Positions 7,984 to 18,111 of a DNA stretch of 64,000 nt are shown here, in pieces. Origin of the DNA: Azospirillum fermentarium (lineage in GTDB: Bacteria; Pseudomonadota; Alphaproteobacteria; Azospirillales; Azospirillaceae); the NCBI RefSeq assembly GCF_025961205.1, contig NZ_JAOQNH010000001.1:248001-312000 (forward strand). The letters are read 5' to 3'. Made by a program: the position numbers and the translations under genes. Below the pieces are notes generated by a model that searched no databases, was not told the origin of the DNA, and saw only the letters and a list, made by a program, of their open reading frames with translations. Every line of letters begins with the position of its first letter. Within the stretch, counting starts at the first letter, position 1.

Positions 7984-10890
7984 ATGCTGATGAAGAAGAC
8001 GGGCGGCCCCCGCCGGCCCCATTCCCTGTCCACCCGCATCCTGTCCGCGCCCGCGGCCTCGGCACTGACCGGGCACACGGTGGACCGCCGCGCGTTCCTG
8101 CGCACCTCGGGCCTGGCCGCCGGCGCGCTGGCCGCGTCGTCGGCCCTGACCGGCGCCATGGTGCGCAAGGCCGAGGCGGCGGCCCCCGCCGCCCCGGCGG
8201 GCGCCCCCGTCAAGCAGGTGAAGTCGGTCTGCACCCACTGTTCGGTGGGCTGCACCGTGGTGGCGGAGGTGCAGAACGGCGCCTGGATCGGCCAGGAACC
8301 CGGCTTCGACAGCCCCATCAACCTGGGCGCCCACTGCGCCAAGGGTGCCTCGGTGCGCGAGCACGCCCACGGCAACCGCCGCCTGCGCTACCCCATGAAG
8401 CTGGTCAACGGCCAGTGGGTGCGCATGAGCTGGGACGAGGCCATCACCGAGGTCGGTGACCGGCTGCTCAAGATCCGCGAGACGTCCGGCCCCGATTCGG
8501 TGTTCTGGCTGGGATCGGCCAAGCATTCCAACGAACAGGCGTACCTGTTCCGCAAGTTCGCCGCGCTCTGGGGCACGAACAACGTGGACCATCAGGCGCG
8601 CATCTGTCACTCGACCACGGTTGCCGGTGTGGCCAACGTCTGGGGCTACGGCGCCATGACCAACAGCTACAACGACATCCAGAAGTCCAAGGCGATCTTC
8701 TTCATCGGCTCCAACGCCGCCGAAGCGCACCCCGTCTCCATGCTCCACGTGCTGAAGGGCAAGGAGGTCAACAACGCGCCGCTGATCGTCGCCGACCCGC
8801 GCTTCACCCGCACCGCCGCCCACGCCGACGAATACATCCGCTTCCGCCCCGGCACCGACGTGCCGCTGGTGTGGGGCATCCTGTGGCACATCTTCCAGAA
8901 CGGCTGGGAGGACAAGGACTACATCGCCCGGCGCGTCTACGGCATGGACGAGGTGCGCGCCGAGGTCGCCAAGTGGACGCCCGAAGAGGTGGAGCGCGTC
9001 ACCGGCGTGCCCGGCACCCAGTTGGCCCGCGTGGCCCGCACCCTGGCGTCGCACAAGCCCGGCACGCTGGTGTGGTGCATGGGCGGCACCCAGCACCACA
9101 TCGGCAACAACAACACCCGCGCCTACTGCATCCTCCAGCTCGCACTCGGCAACGTCGGCATGGCGGGCGGCGGGACCAACATCTTCCGCGGCCACGACAA
9201 CGTGCAGGGCGCGACCGACTTCGGCGTCACATCGGACAGCCTGCCCGGCTATTACGGGCTGGCCGAGGGGGCATGGAAGCACTGGGCGCGGGTGTGGGAT
9301 CTTCCCTACGACTATATCCTGAGCCGCTTCGGGTCCAAGGAGCTGATGGAGCGCACGGGCATCCCGGTGTCGCGCTGGTACGACGGCGTGCTGGAAGCCC
9401 AGGGCAACATGGACCAGCCCAATCCCGTCAAGGGCATGGTGTTCTGGGGCCACGCGCCCAACAGCCAGGTGCGCCTGCCGGACATGAAGAAGGCCATGGA
9501 GGCGCTGGACACGCTGGTGGTGGTGGACCCCTACCCCACCGTCACCGCCATCCTGCACGACCGCAAGGACGGGGTGTACCTGCTGCCCGCCGCCACCCAG
9601 TTCGAGACCTACGGCTCGGCCACCGCGTCGAACCGTTCGGTGCAGTGGCGCGACAAGATCATGGAGCCGCTGTTCGAGTCCAAGCCCGACCACACCATCA
9701 TGTACCTCTTCGCCAAGAAGTTCGGCTTCGCCGCCGAGATGGTGAAGAATATGAAGGTCAACGGCGACGAGCCGCTGATCGAGGACATCACGCGGGAATG
9801 GAACCGCGGCATGTGGTCGGTGGGCTACACCGGCCAGTCGCCGGAACGCATGAAGCTGCACATGCAGCACCAGGACACCTTCGACAAGACCACGCTGCGC
9901 GCCAACGGCGGCCCGTGCGACGGCGACTTCTACGGTCTGCCGTGGCCGTGCTGGGGCACGCCGGAGATGAAGCACCCCGGCACCGCCAACCTCTATGACC
10001 CCTCTCTGCCGGTGGCCCAGGGCGGCGGCGCCTTCCGCGCCCGCTTCGGGGTGGAGCGCAACGGCGTGACCCTGCTGGCCGAGAACTCCTACCCCGTGGG
10101 ATCGGAGATCAAGGACGGCTATCCCGAGGTCACCATGGCCATGCTGCAGAAGCTGGGCTGGGACAAGGATCTGACCGAGGCGGAAATGGCGGTCATTTCC
10201 AAGATCGGCGGCGACAAGATCGGGGCGGTATCGTGGACCACCGACCTGTCGGGCGGCATCCAGCGGGTGGCCATCGCCCACGGGCTGAACCCGCCGGGCA
10301 ACGCCAAGGCCCGCTGCGTGGCGTGGAATTTCCCCGACCCGGTGCCGGTGCACCGCGAACCGCTCTACACCCCGCGCCGGGATCTGGTGGCCGACTATCC
10401 CACCTACAAGGACACCAAGGCGTGGCGCCTGCCCACGCTCTACAAGTCGATCCAGGACCGCGACGTGTCCAAGGAGTACCCAATCATCCTGACCTCGGGC
10501 CGTCTGGTGGAATACGAGGGCGGCGGCGACGAGACCCGCTCCAACCCCTGGCTGGCCGAGCTGCAGCAGGACATGTTCGTCGAGATCAACCCCTTCGACG
10601 CCCACAACCTGGGCATCCGGGACGGCGGCATGGTGTGGGTCGAGGGCGCCGAAAAGGGCCGGGTGAAGGTCAAGGCCATGCTGACCGAGCGCGTGGGCCG
10701 CGGCGTGGCCTTCATGCCCTTCCACTTCGGCGGCTTCTACCAGGGCGAGGACCGGCGGTCGAAGTACCCCAAGGACGGCGACCCCATCGTGCTGGGCGAA
10801 TCCGCCAACACGGCCACGACCTATGGCTATGACAGCGTGACCCAGATGCAGGAAACCAAGACCACGCTCTGCCGGATCTCGGTGGCGTAA
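7984..10890 (+). CDS. fdhA: formate dehydrogenase alpha (catalytic) subunit, Cys type
   Basis: Catalytic subunit of a periplasmic, membrane-attached formate dehydrogenase that oxidises formate to CO2 with a bis-MGD molybdenum or tungsten cofactor. The 968-residue precursor carries a TAT signal (DRRAFLRTSGLAAG) at about residues 33-60. Cysteines 83, 86, 90 and 118 bind a [4Fe-4S] cluster. The metal ligand is Cys208 in ARICHS, where E. coli FdnG has selenocysteine. Later landmarks are GSNAAEAHPV, GGTQHHIGNN and the C-terminal LTSGRLVEYEGGGDETRSNPWLAEL cofactor-binding part (in two pieces). The gene lies 18 bases after the small TAT gene and is followed by a hairpin array, then the beta subunit. 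The choice between Mo and W cannot be made from sequence. Confidence 0.95.
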   Translation: MLMKKTGGPRRPHSLSTRILSAPAASALTGHTVDRRAFLRTSGLAAGALAASSALTGAMVRKAEAAAPAAPAGAPVKQVKSVCTHCSVGCTVVAEVQNGAWIGQEPGFDSPINLGAHCAKGASVREHAHGNRRLRYPMKLVNGQWVRMSWDEAITEVGDRLLKIRETSGPDSVFWLGSAKHSNEQAYLFRKFAALWGTNNVDHQARICHSTTVAGVANVWGYGAMTNSYNDIQKSKAIFFIGSNAAEAHPVSMLHVLKGKEVNNAPLIVADPRFTRTAAHADEYIRFRPGTDVPLVWGILWHIFQNGWEDKDYIARRVYGMDEVRAEVAKWTPEEVERVTGVPGTQLARVARTLASHKPGTLVWCMGGTQHHIGNNNTRAYCILQLALGNVGMAGGGTNIFRGHDNVQGATDFGVTSDSLPGYYGLAEGAWKHWARVWDLPYDYILSRFGSKELMERTGIPVSRWYDGVLEAQGNMDQPNPVKGMVFWGHAPNSQVRLPDMKKAMEALDTLVVVDPYPTVTAILHDRKDGVYLLPAATQFETYGSATASNRSVQWRDKIMEPLFESKPDHTIMYLFAKKFGFAAEMVKNMKVNGDEPLIEDITREWNRGMWSVGYTGQSPERMKLHMQHQDTFDKTTLRANGGPCDGDFYGLPWPCWGTPEMKHPGTANLYDPSLPVAQGGGAFRARFGVERNGVTLLAENSYPVGSEIKDGYPEVTMAMLQKLGWDKDLTEAEMAVISKIGGDKIGAVSWTTDLSGGIQRVAIAHGLNPPGNAKARCVAWNFPDPVPVHREPLYTPRRDLVADYPTYKDTKAWRLPTLYKSIQDRDVSKEYPIILTSGRLVEYEGGGDETRSNPWLAELQQDMFVEINPFDAHNLGIRDGGMVWVEGAEKGRVKVKAMLTERVGRGVAFMPFHFGGFYQGEDRRSKYPKDGDPIVLGESANTATTYGYDSVTQMQETKTTLCRISVA

Positions 10891-11040
10891 TACCGGGACC
10901 GGAAAGCTCCGGCTTTCCGGTCCCGGTACGGCCGCGACGGCGGCCGCGCGGGCACATGCCCGCGAAGCCAAGGTCCACGGATGTGGACCGCCCGGCGTTT
11001 GAGGGGCCGGAAAAGGGCCGGCCAAAGGCCGGACCTTTTC
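10891..11040 (+). repeat. five successive hairpins between formate dehydrogenase alpha and beta genes
   Basis: Starting at the base after the alpha stop codon, five inverted repeats follow one another. 10891-10928: perfect 17-base arms (TACCGGGACCGGAAAGC) with a 4-base loop. 10929-10946: 7-base arms, 4-base loop. 10947-10964: 8-base arms, 2-base centre. 10972-10989: 7-base arms, 4-base loop. 11010-11040: 14 base pairs with one mismatch and a 3-base loop. The first three abut with no spare base. No T run follows, so simple termination is unlikely. The array ends 25 bases before the beta start codon. It could protect the upstream message end, pause polymerase, or be a mobile palindromic repeat. 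Confidence 0.8.
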
Positions 11041-11065
11041 GGTCATAGAATAGGAAGCGACAGAC

Positions 11066-11665
11066 ATGGCCCGTATGAAGTTCCTGTGCGACGCCGAACG
11101 CTGCATCGAGTGCAACGCCTGCGTCACCGCCTGCAAGAACGAGCACGAGATCCCGTGGGGCATCAACCGCCGCCGGGTGGTGACCATCAACGACGGCAAG
11201 CCGGGCGAACGGTCGCTGTCGGTGGCGTGCATGCACTGTTCCGACGCCCCGTGCATGGCGGTGTGCCCGGTGGACTGCTTCTACCAGACCGACCAGGGCG
11301 TGGTGCTGCACAACAAGGATCTGTGCATCGGCTGCGGATACTGTTTCTACGCCTGCCCGTTCGGGGCGCCGCAGTACCCGCAGGCCGGCAATTTCGGCAG
11401 CCGCGGCAAGATGGACAAGTGCACCTTCTGCTCCGGCGGTCCCGAGCCCGACAATTCGGAGGCCGAATACACCAAGTACGGCCGCAACCGTCTGGCCGAA
11501 GGCAAGCTGCCGCTGTGCGCCGAGATGTGTTCCACCAAGGCGCTGCTGGCCGGCGACGGCGACACGGTGTCGGCCATCTACCGCGAGCGCGTGGTGGCCC
11601 GCGGCTTCGGGTCCGGCGCCTGGGGCTGGGGCACGGCCTACCAGACCAAGGTGCCGCAGCCGTGA
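11066..11665 (+). CDS. fdhB: formate dehydrogenase beta subunit, four [4Fe-4S] ferredoxin type
   Basis: Electron-transfer subunit that carries electrons from the alpha-subunit cluster to the membrane cytochrome. The 199-residue protein has four cysteine groups: CIECNACVTACK (residues about 14-25), CMHCSDAPCMAVCPVDC (about 55-71), CIGCGYCFYACPFGAP (about 88-103) and CTFC with a later CAEMC pair. This is the short (FDH3-type, about 200-residue) beta subunit, without the C-terminal membrane anchor helix seen in E. coli FdnH. It has no signal peptide, so export presumably depends on the TAT signal of alpha. The ATG at 11066 follows an AGGAAG ribosome site. Confidence 0.93.
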   Translation: MARMKFLCDAERCIECNACVTACKNEHEIPWGINRRRVVTINDGKPGERSLSVACMHCSDAPCMAVCPVDCFYQTDQGVVLHNKDLCIGCGYCFYACPFGAPQYPQAGNFGSRGKMDKCTFCSGGPEPDNSEAEYTKYGRNRLAEGKLPLCAEMCSTKALLAGDGDTVSAIYRERVVARGFGSGAWGWGTAYQTKVPQP

Positions 11666-11704
11666 TGACGGCGGCCCTCATGTCCAGTGCCCGAGCCAAC
11701 TCCC

Positions 11705-11735
11705 GTCCCCCTCTCCCCGGCGGGGCGAGGGGGAC
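11705..11735. repeat. GC-rich palindromic repeat, copy A
   Basis: Arms GTCCCCCTC and GAGGGGGAC plus an inner CCCC/GGGG pair close around GGC, with one mismatch. It belongs to the dispersed CCCTCTCCCC palindrome family also seen at 16493, 20443 and 28066. It lies in the 91-base gap between the beta-subunit gene and the small lipoprotein gene. Confidence 0.6.
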
Positions 11736-11756
11736 AGGCGATAAGGTGGTTGTTTC

Positions 11757-11942
11757 ATGCCCCGAACCTTGATCCTGCCCACCCTCCTGCTGGCCCTGAC
11801 CGCGCTGGGCGCGTGCCAGGACCACAAGGACGCCCGCCCGCTCCACACGGAAAAGGGCGCCTACCAGGGCGCCCCCGACACCCGCTTGAGCGGGGAGCAG
11901 GTGGAAGCGCTGCGCCAGCGCAGCTTCATCCAGCGTTTCTGA
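11757..11942 (+). CDS. small lipoprotein within the formate dehydrogenase operon
   Basis: A 61-residue protein with a lipoprotein signal: LILPTLLLALTALGAC is a hydrophobic stretch ending in a lipobox with the lipidated Cys at residue 20. Gln follows at +2, so the outer membrane is the likely site. The mature part is only about 42 residues, hydrophilic, and ends VEALRQRSFIQRF. An AAGGTGG ribosome site lies before the ATG. It sits between the beta and gamma subunit genes and ends 18 bases before gamma, so it is expected to be co-expressed with the dehydrogenase. I do not recognise a family; it might help assemble or anchor the complex. Confidence 0.75.
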   Translation: MPRTLILPTLLLALTALGACQDHKDARPLHTEKGAYQGAPDTRLSGEQVEALRQRSFIQRF

Positions 11943-11960
11943 AGGGAAGGACACCGCGTC

Positions 11961-13031
11961 ATGACCAACCGGCTTCCGGCTTTCCTGGGTGCGCTGCTGC
12001 TGGCCGCCGTTGCCGTGACGGCGGGCGGGCCGGCGTCGGCGCAATCGTCGGTGCGGCTCGATCCCGGCATGGCTCCGCCGGCCCCGGCGGCGTCCACCCT
12101 GGACCACCCGCCCCCCGCCAGCCAGAGTGCGGGCAGCGACATCGCCGACCTGTGGCGCGGCGTGCGCCAGGGGGTGGAAGGGTACACCACCAACATCAAT
12201 CCCCGCGCCCGCACCCTGATCCAGTCGGAAGGGGAGTTGTGGCGGGCGGTGCGCAACGGGCCGCTGTCCACCTATGGCCTGTGGGCGCTGGGGGGCATCG
12301 TGGCGCTGCTGGCGCTGTTCTTCGCGGTGCGCGGGCGCATCCGCATCGACGGCGCCCCCACGGGCCGCACGGTGGAGCGGTTCAACCTGATCGAACGGGC
12401 GGCCCACTGGCTGACCGCCGGCAGCTTCGTGGTGCTGGGCCTGACGGGGCTGAACGTGCTGTACGGGCGTCACGCCCTGCTGCCGCTGCTGGGGCCGGAG
12501 GCGTTCGCCGCCCTGACCCATTACGGCAAGCTGGCCCACAATTTCCTGGGCTTTTCCTTCATCGCCGGGCTGACGCTGATCTTTTTGATGTGGGTGCGCC
12601 ACAACATCCCCGACCGCCACGACCTGACCTGGATCGCCAAGGCCGGGGGGCTGTTTTCCAAGGGCGTCCATCCGCCGGCCAGGAAGTTCAACGCCGGGCA
12701 GAAGGTGATCTTCTGGTCCACCATCCTGGGCGGGGCGGCGCTGTCGTTCACCGGCATCCAGCTTCTCTTCCCCTTCTATTTCGCCGGCCTGCACGACATG
12801 CAGCTGTTCCAGATCGCCCACGCGGCGGCGGCGGTGGTGATGGTGGTCATCATCCTGGCCCACATCTACATCGGCTCCATCGGCATGGAGGGCGCCTTCG
12901 ACGCCATGGGGTCGGGACAGGTGGAGGAGCAGTGGGCGCGCGAGCACCATTCCCTGTGGCTGGCCGAGGTGACGGGCGAAGACCCCACCCATCACCACGG
13001 CCCTGGCCGCGGGCCGCACCCGGCGGAGTGA
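11961..13031 (+). CDS. fdhC: formate dehydrogenase gamma subunit, cytochrome b556
   Basis: Membrane di-haem cytochrome b that passes electrons from the beta subunit to quinone. The 356-residue protein has a cleavable signal peptide ending near ASAQS and a periplasmic N-terminal extension of about 80 residues, as is usual for the alphaproteobacterial form. Four transmembrane segments follow, at roughly 95-112, 145-163, 197-215 and 285-305. Histidines that could bind haem are in ERAAHWLT, THYGKLAHNF and the AHAAAAVVMVVIILAHIYIG helix. A hydrophilic tail (residues about 315-356) ends His/Pro-rich. It completes the alpha-beta-gamma set and is followed by a terminator. Confidence 0.93.
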   Translation: MTNRLPAFLGALLLAAVAVTAGGPASAQSSVRLDPGMAPPAPAASTLDHPPPASQSAGSDIADLWRGVRQGVEGYTTNINPRARTLIQSEGELWRAVRNGPLSTYGLWALGGIVALLALFFAVRGRIRIDGAPTGRTVERFNLIERAAHWLTAGSFVVLGLTGLNVLYGRHALLPLLGPEAFAALTHYGKLAHNFLGFSFIAGLTLIFLMWVRHNIPDRHDLTWIAKAGGLFSKGVHPPARKFNAGQKVIFWSTILGGAALSFTGIQLLFPFYFAGLHDMQLFQIAHAAAAVVMVVIILAHIYIGSIGMEGAFDAMGSGQVEEQWAREHHSLWLAEVTGEDPTHHHGPGRGPHPAE

Positions 13032-13056
13032 CCGTTTCCCCCTTGTGTCTGCATGA

Positions 13057-13090
13057 AAAGGCCCGGCATCGACCGGGCCTTTGTCGTTTT
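13057..13090 (+). terminator. terminator of the formate dehydrogenase operon
   Basis: Perfect 10-base arms AAAGGCCCGG and CCGGGCCTTT with a 6-base loop, followed by TTGTCGTTTT. It begins 26 bases after the gamma-subunit stop codon. Confidence 0.85.
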
Positions 13091-13111
13091 CCCTCCCCCC
13101 GCAGGGGCGTC

Positions 13112-13129
13112 CCGTTACACTCCGTTACA
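13112..13129 (+). promoter_or_regulatory. tandem CCGTTACA direct repeat upstream of the macAB-type operon
   Basis: CCGTTACA occurs at 13112-13119 and again at 13122-13129, a period of 10 bases, giving a GTTACA-N4-GTTACA pattern. Direct half-sites one helical turn apart are typical of OmpR/PhoB-family response regulators. It lies about 100 bases before the exporter start. The regulator is unknown. Confidence 0.4.
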
Positions 13130-13184
13130 AACAAACCGGCCGAAGGACATAAAGCAGCAACGTTTGGGCTTGATACTCCTATCC

Positions 13185-13199
13185 TGAAAGTGATTATCA
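13185..13199 (+). promoter_or_regulatory. Fur-box-like site upstream of the macAB-type operon
   Basis: TGAAAGTGATTATCA fits the 7-1-7 Fur pattern TGATAAT-N-ATTATCA at 12 of 14 specified positions, with the right half perfect. It lies 32 bases before the adaptor start codon, a suitable place for a repressor. The site shares TGAAAGTGATT with the reverse strand of a site before the siderophore receptor. Confidence 0.5.
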
Positions 13200-13230
13200 A
13201 ATGCATGGCTTTTGACGGGACAACGGTGTC

Positions 13231-14433
13231 ATGGCGGGTTGGATCAAGGCGGGGGCGGCAGCGGCGGTGATCGTGGCCGGGGCCGGGGGGACGTGGTGGT
13301 ACATGCAGGCGAGCGCCTCCACCCCCACCGCCGTCCGCACCCACACGGTAGCACTCGGCACCATCGAGGAAACGGTGTCGGCGGTGGGCACGCTCCAGCC
13401 GCGGACCTATGTGGACGTGGGCACCCAGGTGTCGGGCCAGTTGAAGCGCATCTTCGTGGAGGCCGGCGACCGGGTGGAACAGGGCCAGTTGCTGGCCCAG
13501 ATCGACCCCACCGTGTACGAGGCGCGCGTGGCCGCCGATCAGGCGCAATTGATGTCGTTGCGCGCCCAGCTCAAGGAAAAGCACGTGCAGCTCGAACTGG
13601 CGGAAAAGCAGTTCGAGCGGCAGCGCCGGCTGATGGATGGCCGCGCCACCAGCCAGGAGGCGTACGACAGCGCCGACGCCCAGCGCAAATCCGCCTCCGC
13701 CCAGATCGGCGTGCTGGAAGCCCAGATCCAGCAGGTGGAATCGACGCTGAAGGGCGATCAGGCCAACCTGAGCTACACCAAGATCTACGCGCCGATGACC
13801 GGCACGGTGGTGGACGTGTCGGCCCGCCAGGGCCAGACGCTGAACGCCAACCAGCAGGCCCCCATCATCCTGCGCATCGCCGAGCTTTCGACCATGACGG
13901 TCAAGACCCAGGTGTCGGAGGCCGACATCCCCAAGCTGAAGGTGGGGATGCACGCCTATTTCACCACGCTGGGCCAGCCGGACCGCCGGCGCTCGGGCAC
14001 GCTGAATCAGGTGCTGCCCACGCCGGAAGTCACCAACAACGTGGTGCTCTATTCCTCGCTGTTCGACGTGCCGAACCCCGACAACGACCTGATGACGCAG
14101 ATGAGCGCCCACGTCTTCTTCGTGGTGGCGGAGGCCAAGGGCGTGCCCACCGTGCCGGCGGCGGCGCTGCTGCCGCGGCCCGGCGGCAAATTCGCGGTCA
14201 AGCTGATGGCCGGCGGCGAGGTGGTGGAGCGCCGGGTCGAGGTGGGGGTGACCAACCGGGTGACGGCGGAAATCCGGTCGGGCCTGTCGGTGGGCGATCA
14301 GGTGGTGATCGAAGCCCAGCGCAATGTGGCCGGCGGCCCGCGTCCCAACATGATGCCCCCCGACGGCGGCCCGCCCCCCGGTGGCCCGCCCCCCGGCGCC
14401 GGCATGGGCATGACCGGCGGCGGGCGGAGGTAA
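13231..14433 (+). CDS. macA: MacA/PvdR-like periplasmic adaptor of an ABC tripartite exporter
   Basis: Membrane-fusion protein that links an inner-membrane MacB-type ABC transporter to an outer-membrane channel. The 400-residue protein has an N-terminal membrane anchor (residues about 1-20). After it come a lipoyl/barrel half ([23 protein letters not shown]), a coiled-coil hairpin at about 95-175 rich in Gln, Glu and Lys, the second lipoyl half ([20 protein letters not shown]) and beta-barrel domains. The C-terminus is an unusual Gly/Pro run. The macB-like gene starts 5 bases after the stop. The iron-gene neighbourhood and the upstream Fur-like site favour a PvdR-like role in siderophore export or recycling over macrolide export. 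Confidence 0.88.
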   Translation: MAGWIKAGAAAAVIVAGAGGTWWYMQASASTPTAVRTHTVALGTIEETVSAVGTLQPRTYVDVGTQVSGQLKRIFVEAGDRVEQGQLLAQIDPTVYEARVAADQAQLMSLRAQLKEKHVQLELAEKQFERQRRLMDGRATSQEAYDSADAQRKSASAQIGVLEAQIQQVESTLKGDQANLSYTKIYAPMTGTVVDVSARQGQTLNANQQAPIILRIAELSTMTVKTQVSEADIPKLKVGMHAYFTTLGQPDRRRSGTLNQVLPTPEVTNNVVLYSSLFDVPNPDNDLMTQMSAHVFFVVAEAKGVPTVPAAALLPRPGGKFAVKLMAGGEVVERRVEVGVTNRVTAEIRSGLSVGDQVVIEAQRNVAGGPRPNMMPPDGGPPPGGPPPGAGMGMTGGGRR

Positions 14434-14438
14434 GCCCC

Positions 14439-16469
<2,031 letters not shown>

Positions 16470-16492
16470 TCGTCCATCCGGCCCTCACCCAA

Positions 16493-16514
16493 CCCTCTCC
16501 CCGGGGGGAGAGGG
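16493..16514. repeat. GC-rich palindromic repeat, copy B
   Basis: Perfect 10-base arms CCCTCTCCCC and GGGGAGAGGG around a GG centre, between the macB-like and outer-membrane-factor genes. It is a member of the same dispersed family as 11705, 20443 and 28066. Transcription must pass it if the exporter genes are one operon. Confidence 0.65.
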
Positions 16515-16549
16515 CATGGAATGTGCTTTTTCGGGAAAGTTCTGACCTC

Positions 16550-17983
16550 ATGACGCACCGTCTTCTGTTGCTGACCCTGCCGCTTCTGGGTGGCTGCGCC
16601 CTGTTGGCCGAACCGCACCCGGCCCCGCCGCCCGTGCCGGCGGCGTGGGACACCGCCGCCCCTGACAAGGCCGCCCCCGTCTGGCCCGACGCCCGGTGGT
16701 GGCAGGGCTTCGGCTCCGCCGAACTCGACCGGCTGGAAGCGCAGGCGGAAAGCGCCAACACCGACCTCGCCGCCGCCTTTGCCCGCATCCGCCAGGCGGA
16801 GGCGCAGGCCAAGGTGGCCGGTGCCGCCCTCCTTCCCAGCCTCGGCGCCGGGGGCAGCGGCGACCGCTCCATCAGCCGCAACACGTCGAGCGGCACCAGC
16901 GGCAGCGGCCTGTCGTCGGCGGGGAGCCGGGGCACGCGGACCAGCACGTCCTTTTCCGGCAATCTTCAGGCGTCGTACGAGATCGACCTGTTCGGCGGCA
17001 ACGCCGCGGCGGCGGAATCGGCGGGCCTGTCGCTGATGGGCACCCGCTACGAGCGGGAGGCGACGGCCCTGACCGTGCGGGCCAACGTGGCGGCGGCCTA
17101 TCTGCAGATCCTGTCCCTGCGCGACCGGGTGCGGCTGGCCCAGGAGACCCTGAAGATCGCCGAGGAGGTGCTGGAGGTGCTGACCCTTCAGGTCCAGGCC
17201 GGGGCGGCGTCCGATCTGGAACTGGCGCAGCAGCGCGCCGCGGTGGCGCAGCAGCGGGCGTCCCTGACGGTGCAGCAGCAGAACGAGCGCCAGGCCCGCG
17301 ATGCCCTGGCCGTGCTGCTGGGCCGCGCGCCGCAGGGGTTCGTGGTGGACGGCAAATCCCTGTCGGCCCTGACGCTGCCGGCCATCACGCCGGGTCTGCC
17401 GGCCACGCTGCTGGAACGCCGTCCCGACCTGCGCCGGGCCGACGCCACCCTGCGGGCCGCCGGGCTGGACATCGTGACCGCGCGGGCCAACCGCCTGCCC
17501 TCGCTCAGCCTGACCGCCCGCGGCTCGGTGCAGGCTGCCACTATGGCGGCGCTGTTCGACGGGCCGGGCACGGTGACGGCGCTGGCCGGGTCGCTGACCG
17601 CCCCGCTGTTCGAGGGCAACCGGCTGGAAGGCCAGCAGGAACAGGCCACCGCCCGCCGGGACGAAGCCATCGAGACCTACCGCGCCGCCGTGCTGGCGGC
17701 GCTGCGCGACGTGGAGGACGCGCTGAGTGCTGCCGTCAGCGCCGAACAGCAATACGCCTTCGCCCGCGAAGCCTATGAACAGGCCCAGACCGCGCTGCGC
17801 ATCGTGGAGGCGCGGTTCCGTGCCGGCACCGTCGGGTTCCTGACCGTTCTCGACACCCAGCGCACGGTGTTCCAGACCAACGACTCGCTGGTTCAGGCGG
17901 ATCTGGCCCGCTTCAACGCGCGGGTTTCGCTGTACAAGGCGCTGGGCGGCGGCTGGGACGGCACCACCAAAAGCGGGCCGTGA
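16550..17983 (+). CDS. NodT-family outer-membrane efflux lipoprotein
   Basis: TolC-like outer-membrane channel subunit, 477 residues, the usual length. The signal LLLLTLPLLGGC gives lipidation at about Cys16. Two OEP repeats follow: WWQGFGSAELDRLEAQA, then a Ser/Thr/Gly-rich insert at about 105-135, SYEIDLFGGNAAAAESA and ANVAAAYLQILSLRDRV in the first half, and the matching ERRPDLRRADATLRAAG and APLFEGNRL in the second. The frame is open from 16466, but the ATG at 16550 opens directly into the signal and is preferred. It completes the MacA-MacB-OMF set and matches the position of OpmQ in pyoverdine-recycling systems. Confidence 0.9.
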   Translation: MTHRLLLLTLPLLGGCALLAEPHPAPPPVPAAWDTAAPDKAAPVWPDARWWQGFGSAELDRLEAQAESANTDLAAAFARIRQAEAQAKVAGAALLPSLGAGGSGDRSISRNTSSGTSGSGLSSAGSRGTRTSTSFSGNLQASYEIDLFGGNAAAAESAGLSLMGTRYEREATALTVRANVAAAYLQILSLRDRVRLAQETLKIAEEVLEVLTLQVQAGAASDLELAQQRAAVAQQRASLTVQQQNERQARDALAVLLGRAPQGFVVDGKSLSALTLPAITPGLPATLLERRPDLRRADATLRAAGLDIVTARANRLPSLSLTARGSVQAATMAALFDGPGTVTALAGSLTAPLFEGNRLEGQQEQATARRDEAIETYRAAVLAALRDVEDALSAAVSAEQQYAFAREAYEQAQTALRIVEARFRAGTVGFLTVLDTQRTVFQTNDSLVQADLARFNARVSLYKALGGGWDGTTKSGP

Positions 17984-18017
17984 CTGACCTTCGGCCAGGA
18001 AAAGTATCAAACGGCAA

Positions 18018-18056
18018 TGCGACTCATTTGCATACTCATTCGCACCTGCATATAAT
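18018..18056 (+). promoter_or_regulatory. promoter and palindromic operator of exbB-exbD-tonB
   Basis: TTGCAT (18028-18033) and a perfect TATAAT (18051-18056) are 17 bases apart. A 27-base element at 18018-18044 overlaps the -35: it has TGCGA and TCGCA at its ends and, on the reverse strand, AATGAGT twice, 12 bases apart. AATGAG-type boxes with GC-rich ends are common before iron-uptake genes, so iron-dependent repression (Fur-type) is likely. The start codon of exbB lies 56 bases downstream of the -10. Confidence 0.6.
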
Positions 18057-18111
18057 CTCCGGCCAGGGGGCGGATGCCCCATTGGACCTTCCCTAGCCGG
18101 AGTGCGGTTTC

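Noticed and set aside
10891..11040. CRISPR array
   Set aside because: The hairpins differ in sequence and length, and there are no regular direct repeats with unique spacers.
7618..11256. 1212-codon open frame antisense to the formate dehydrogenase genes
   Set aside because: It is antisense to three confidently identified genes and its translation is low-complexity His/Arg/Gly-rich, as expected for a shadow.
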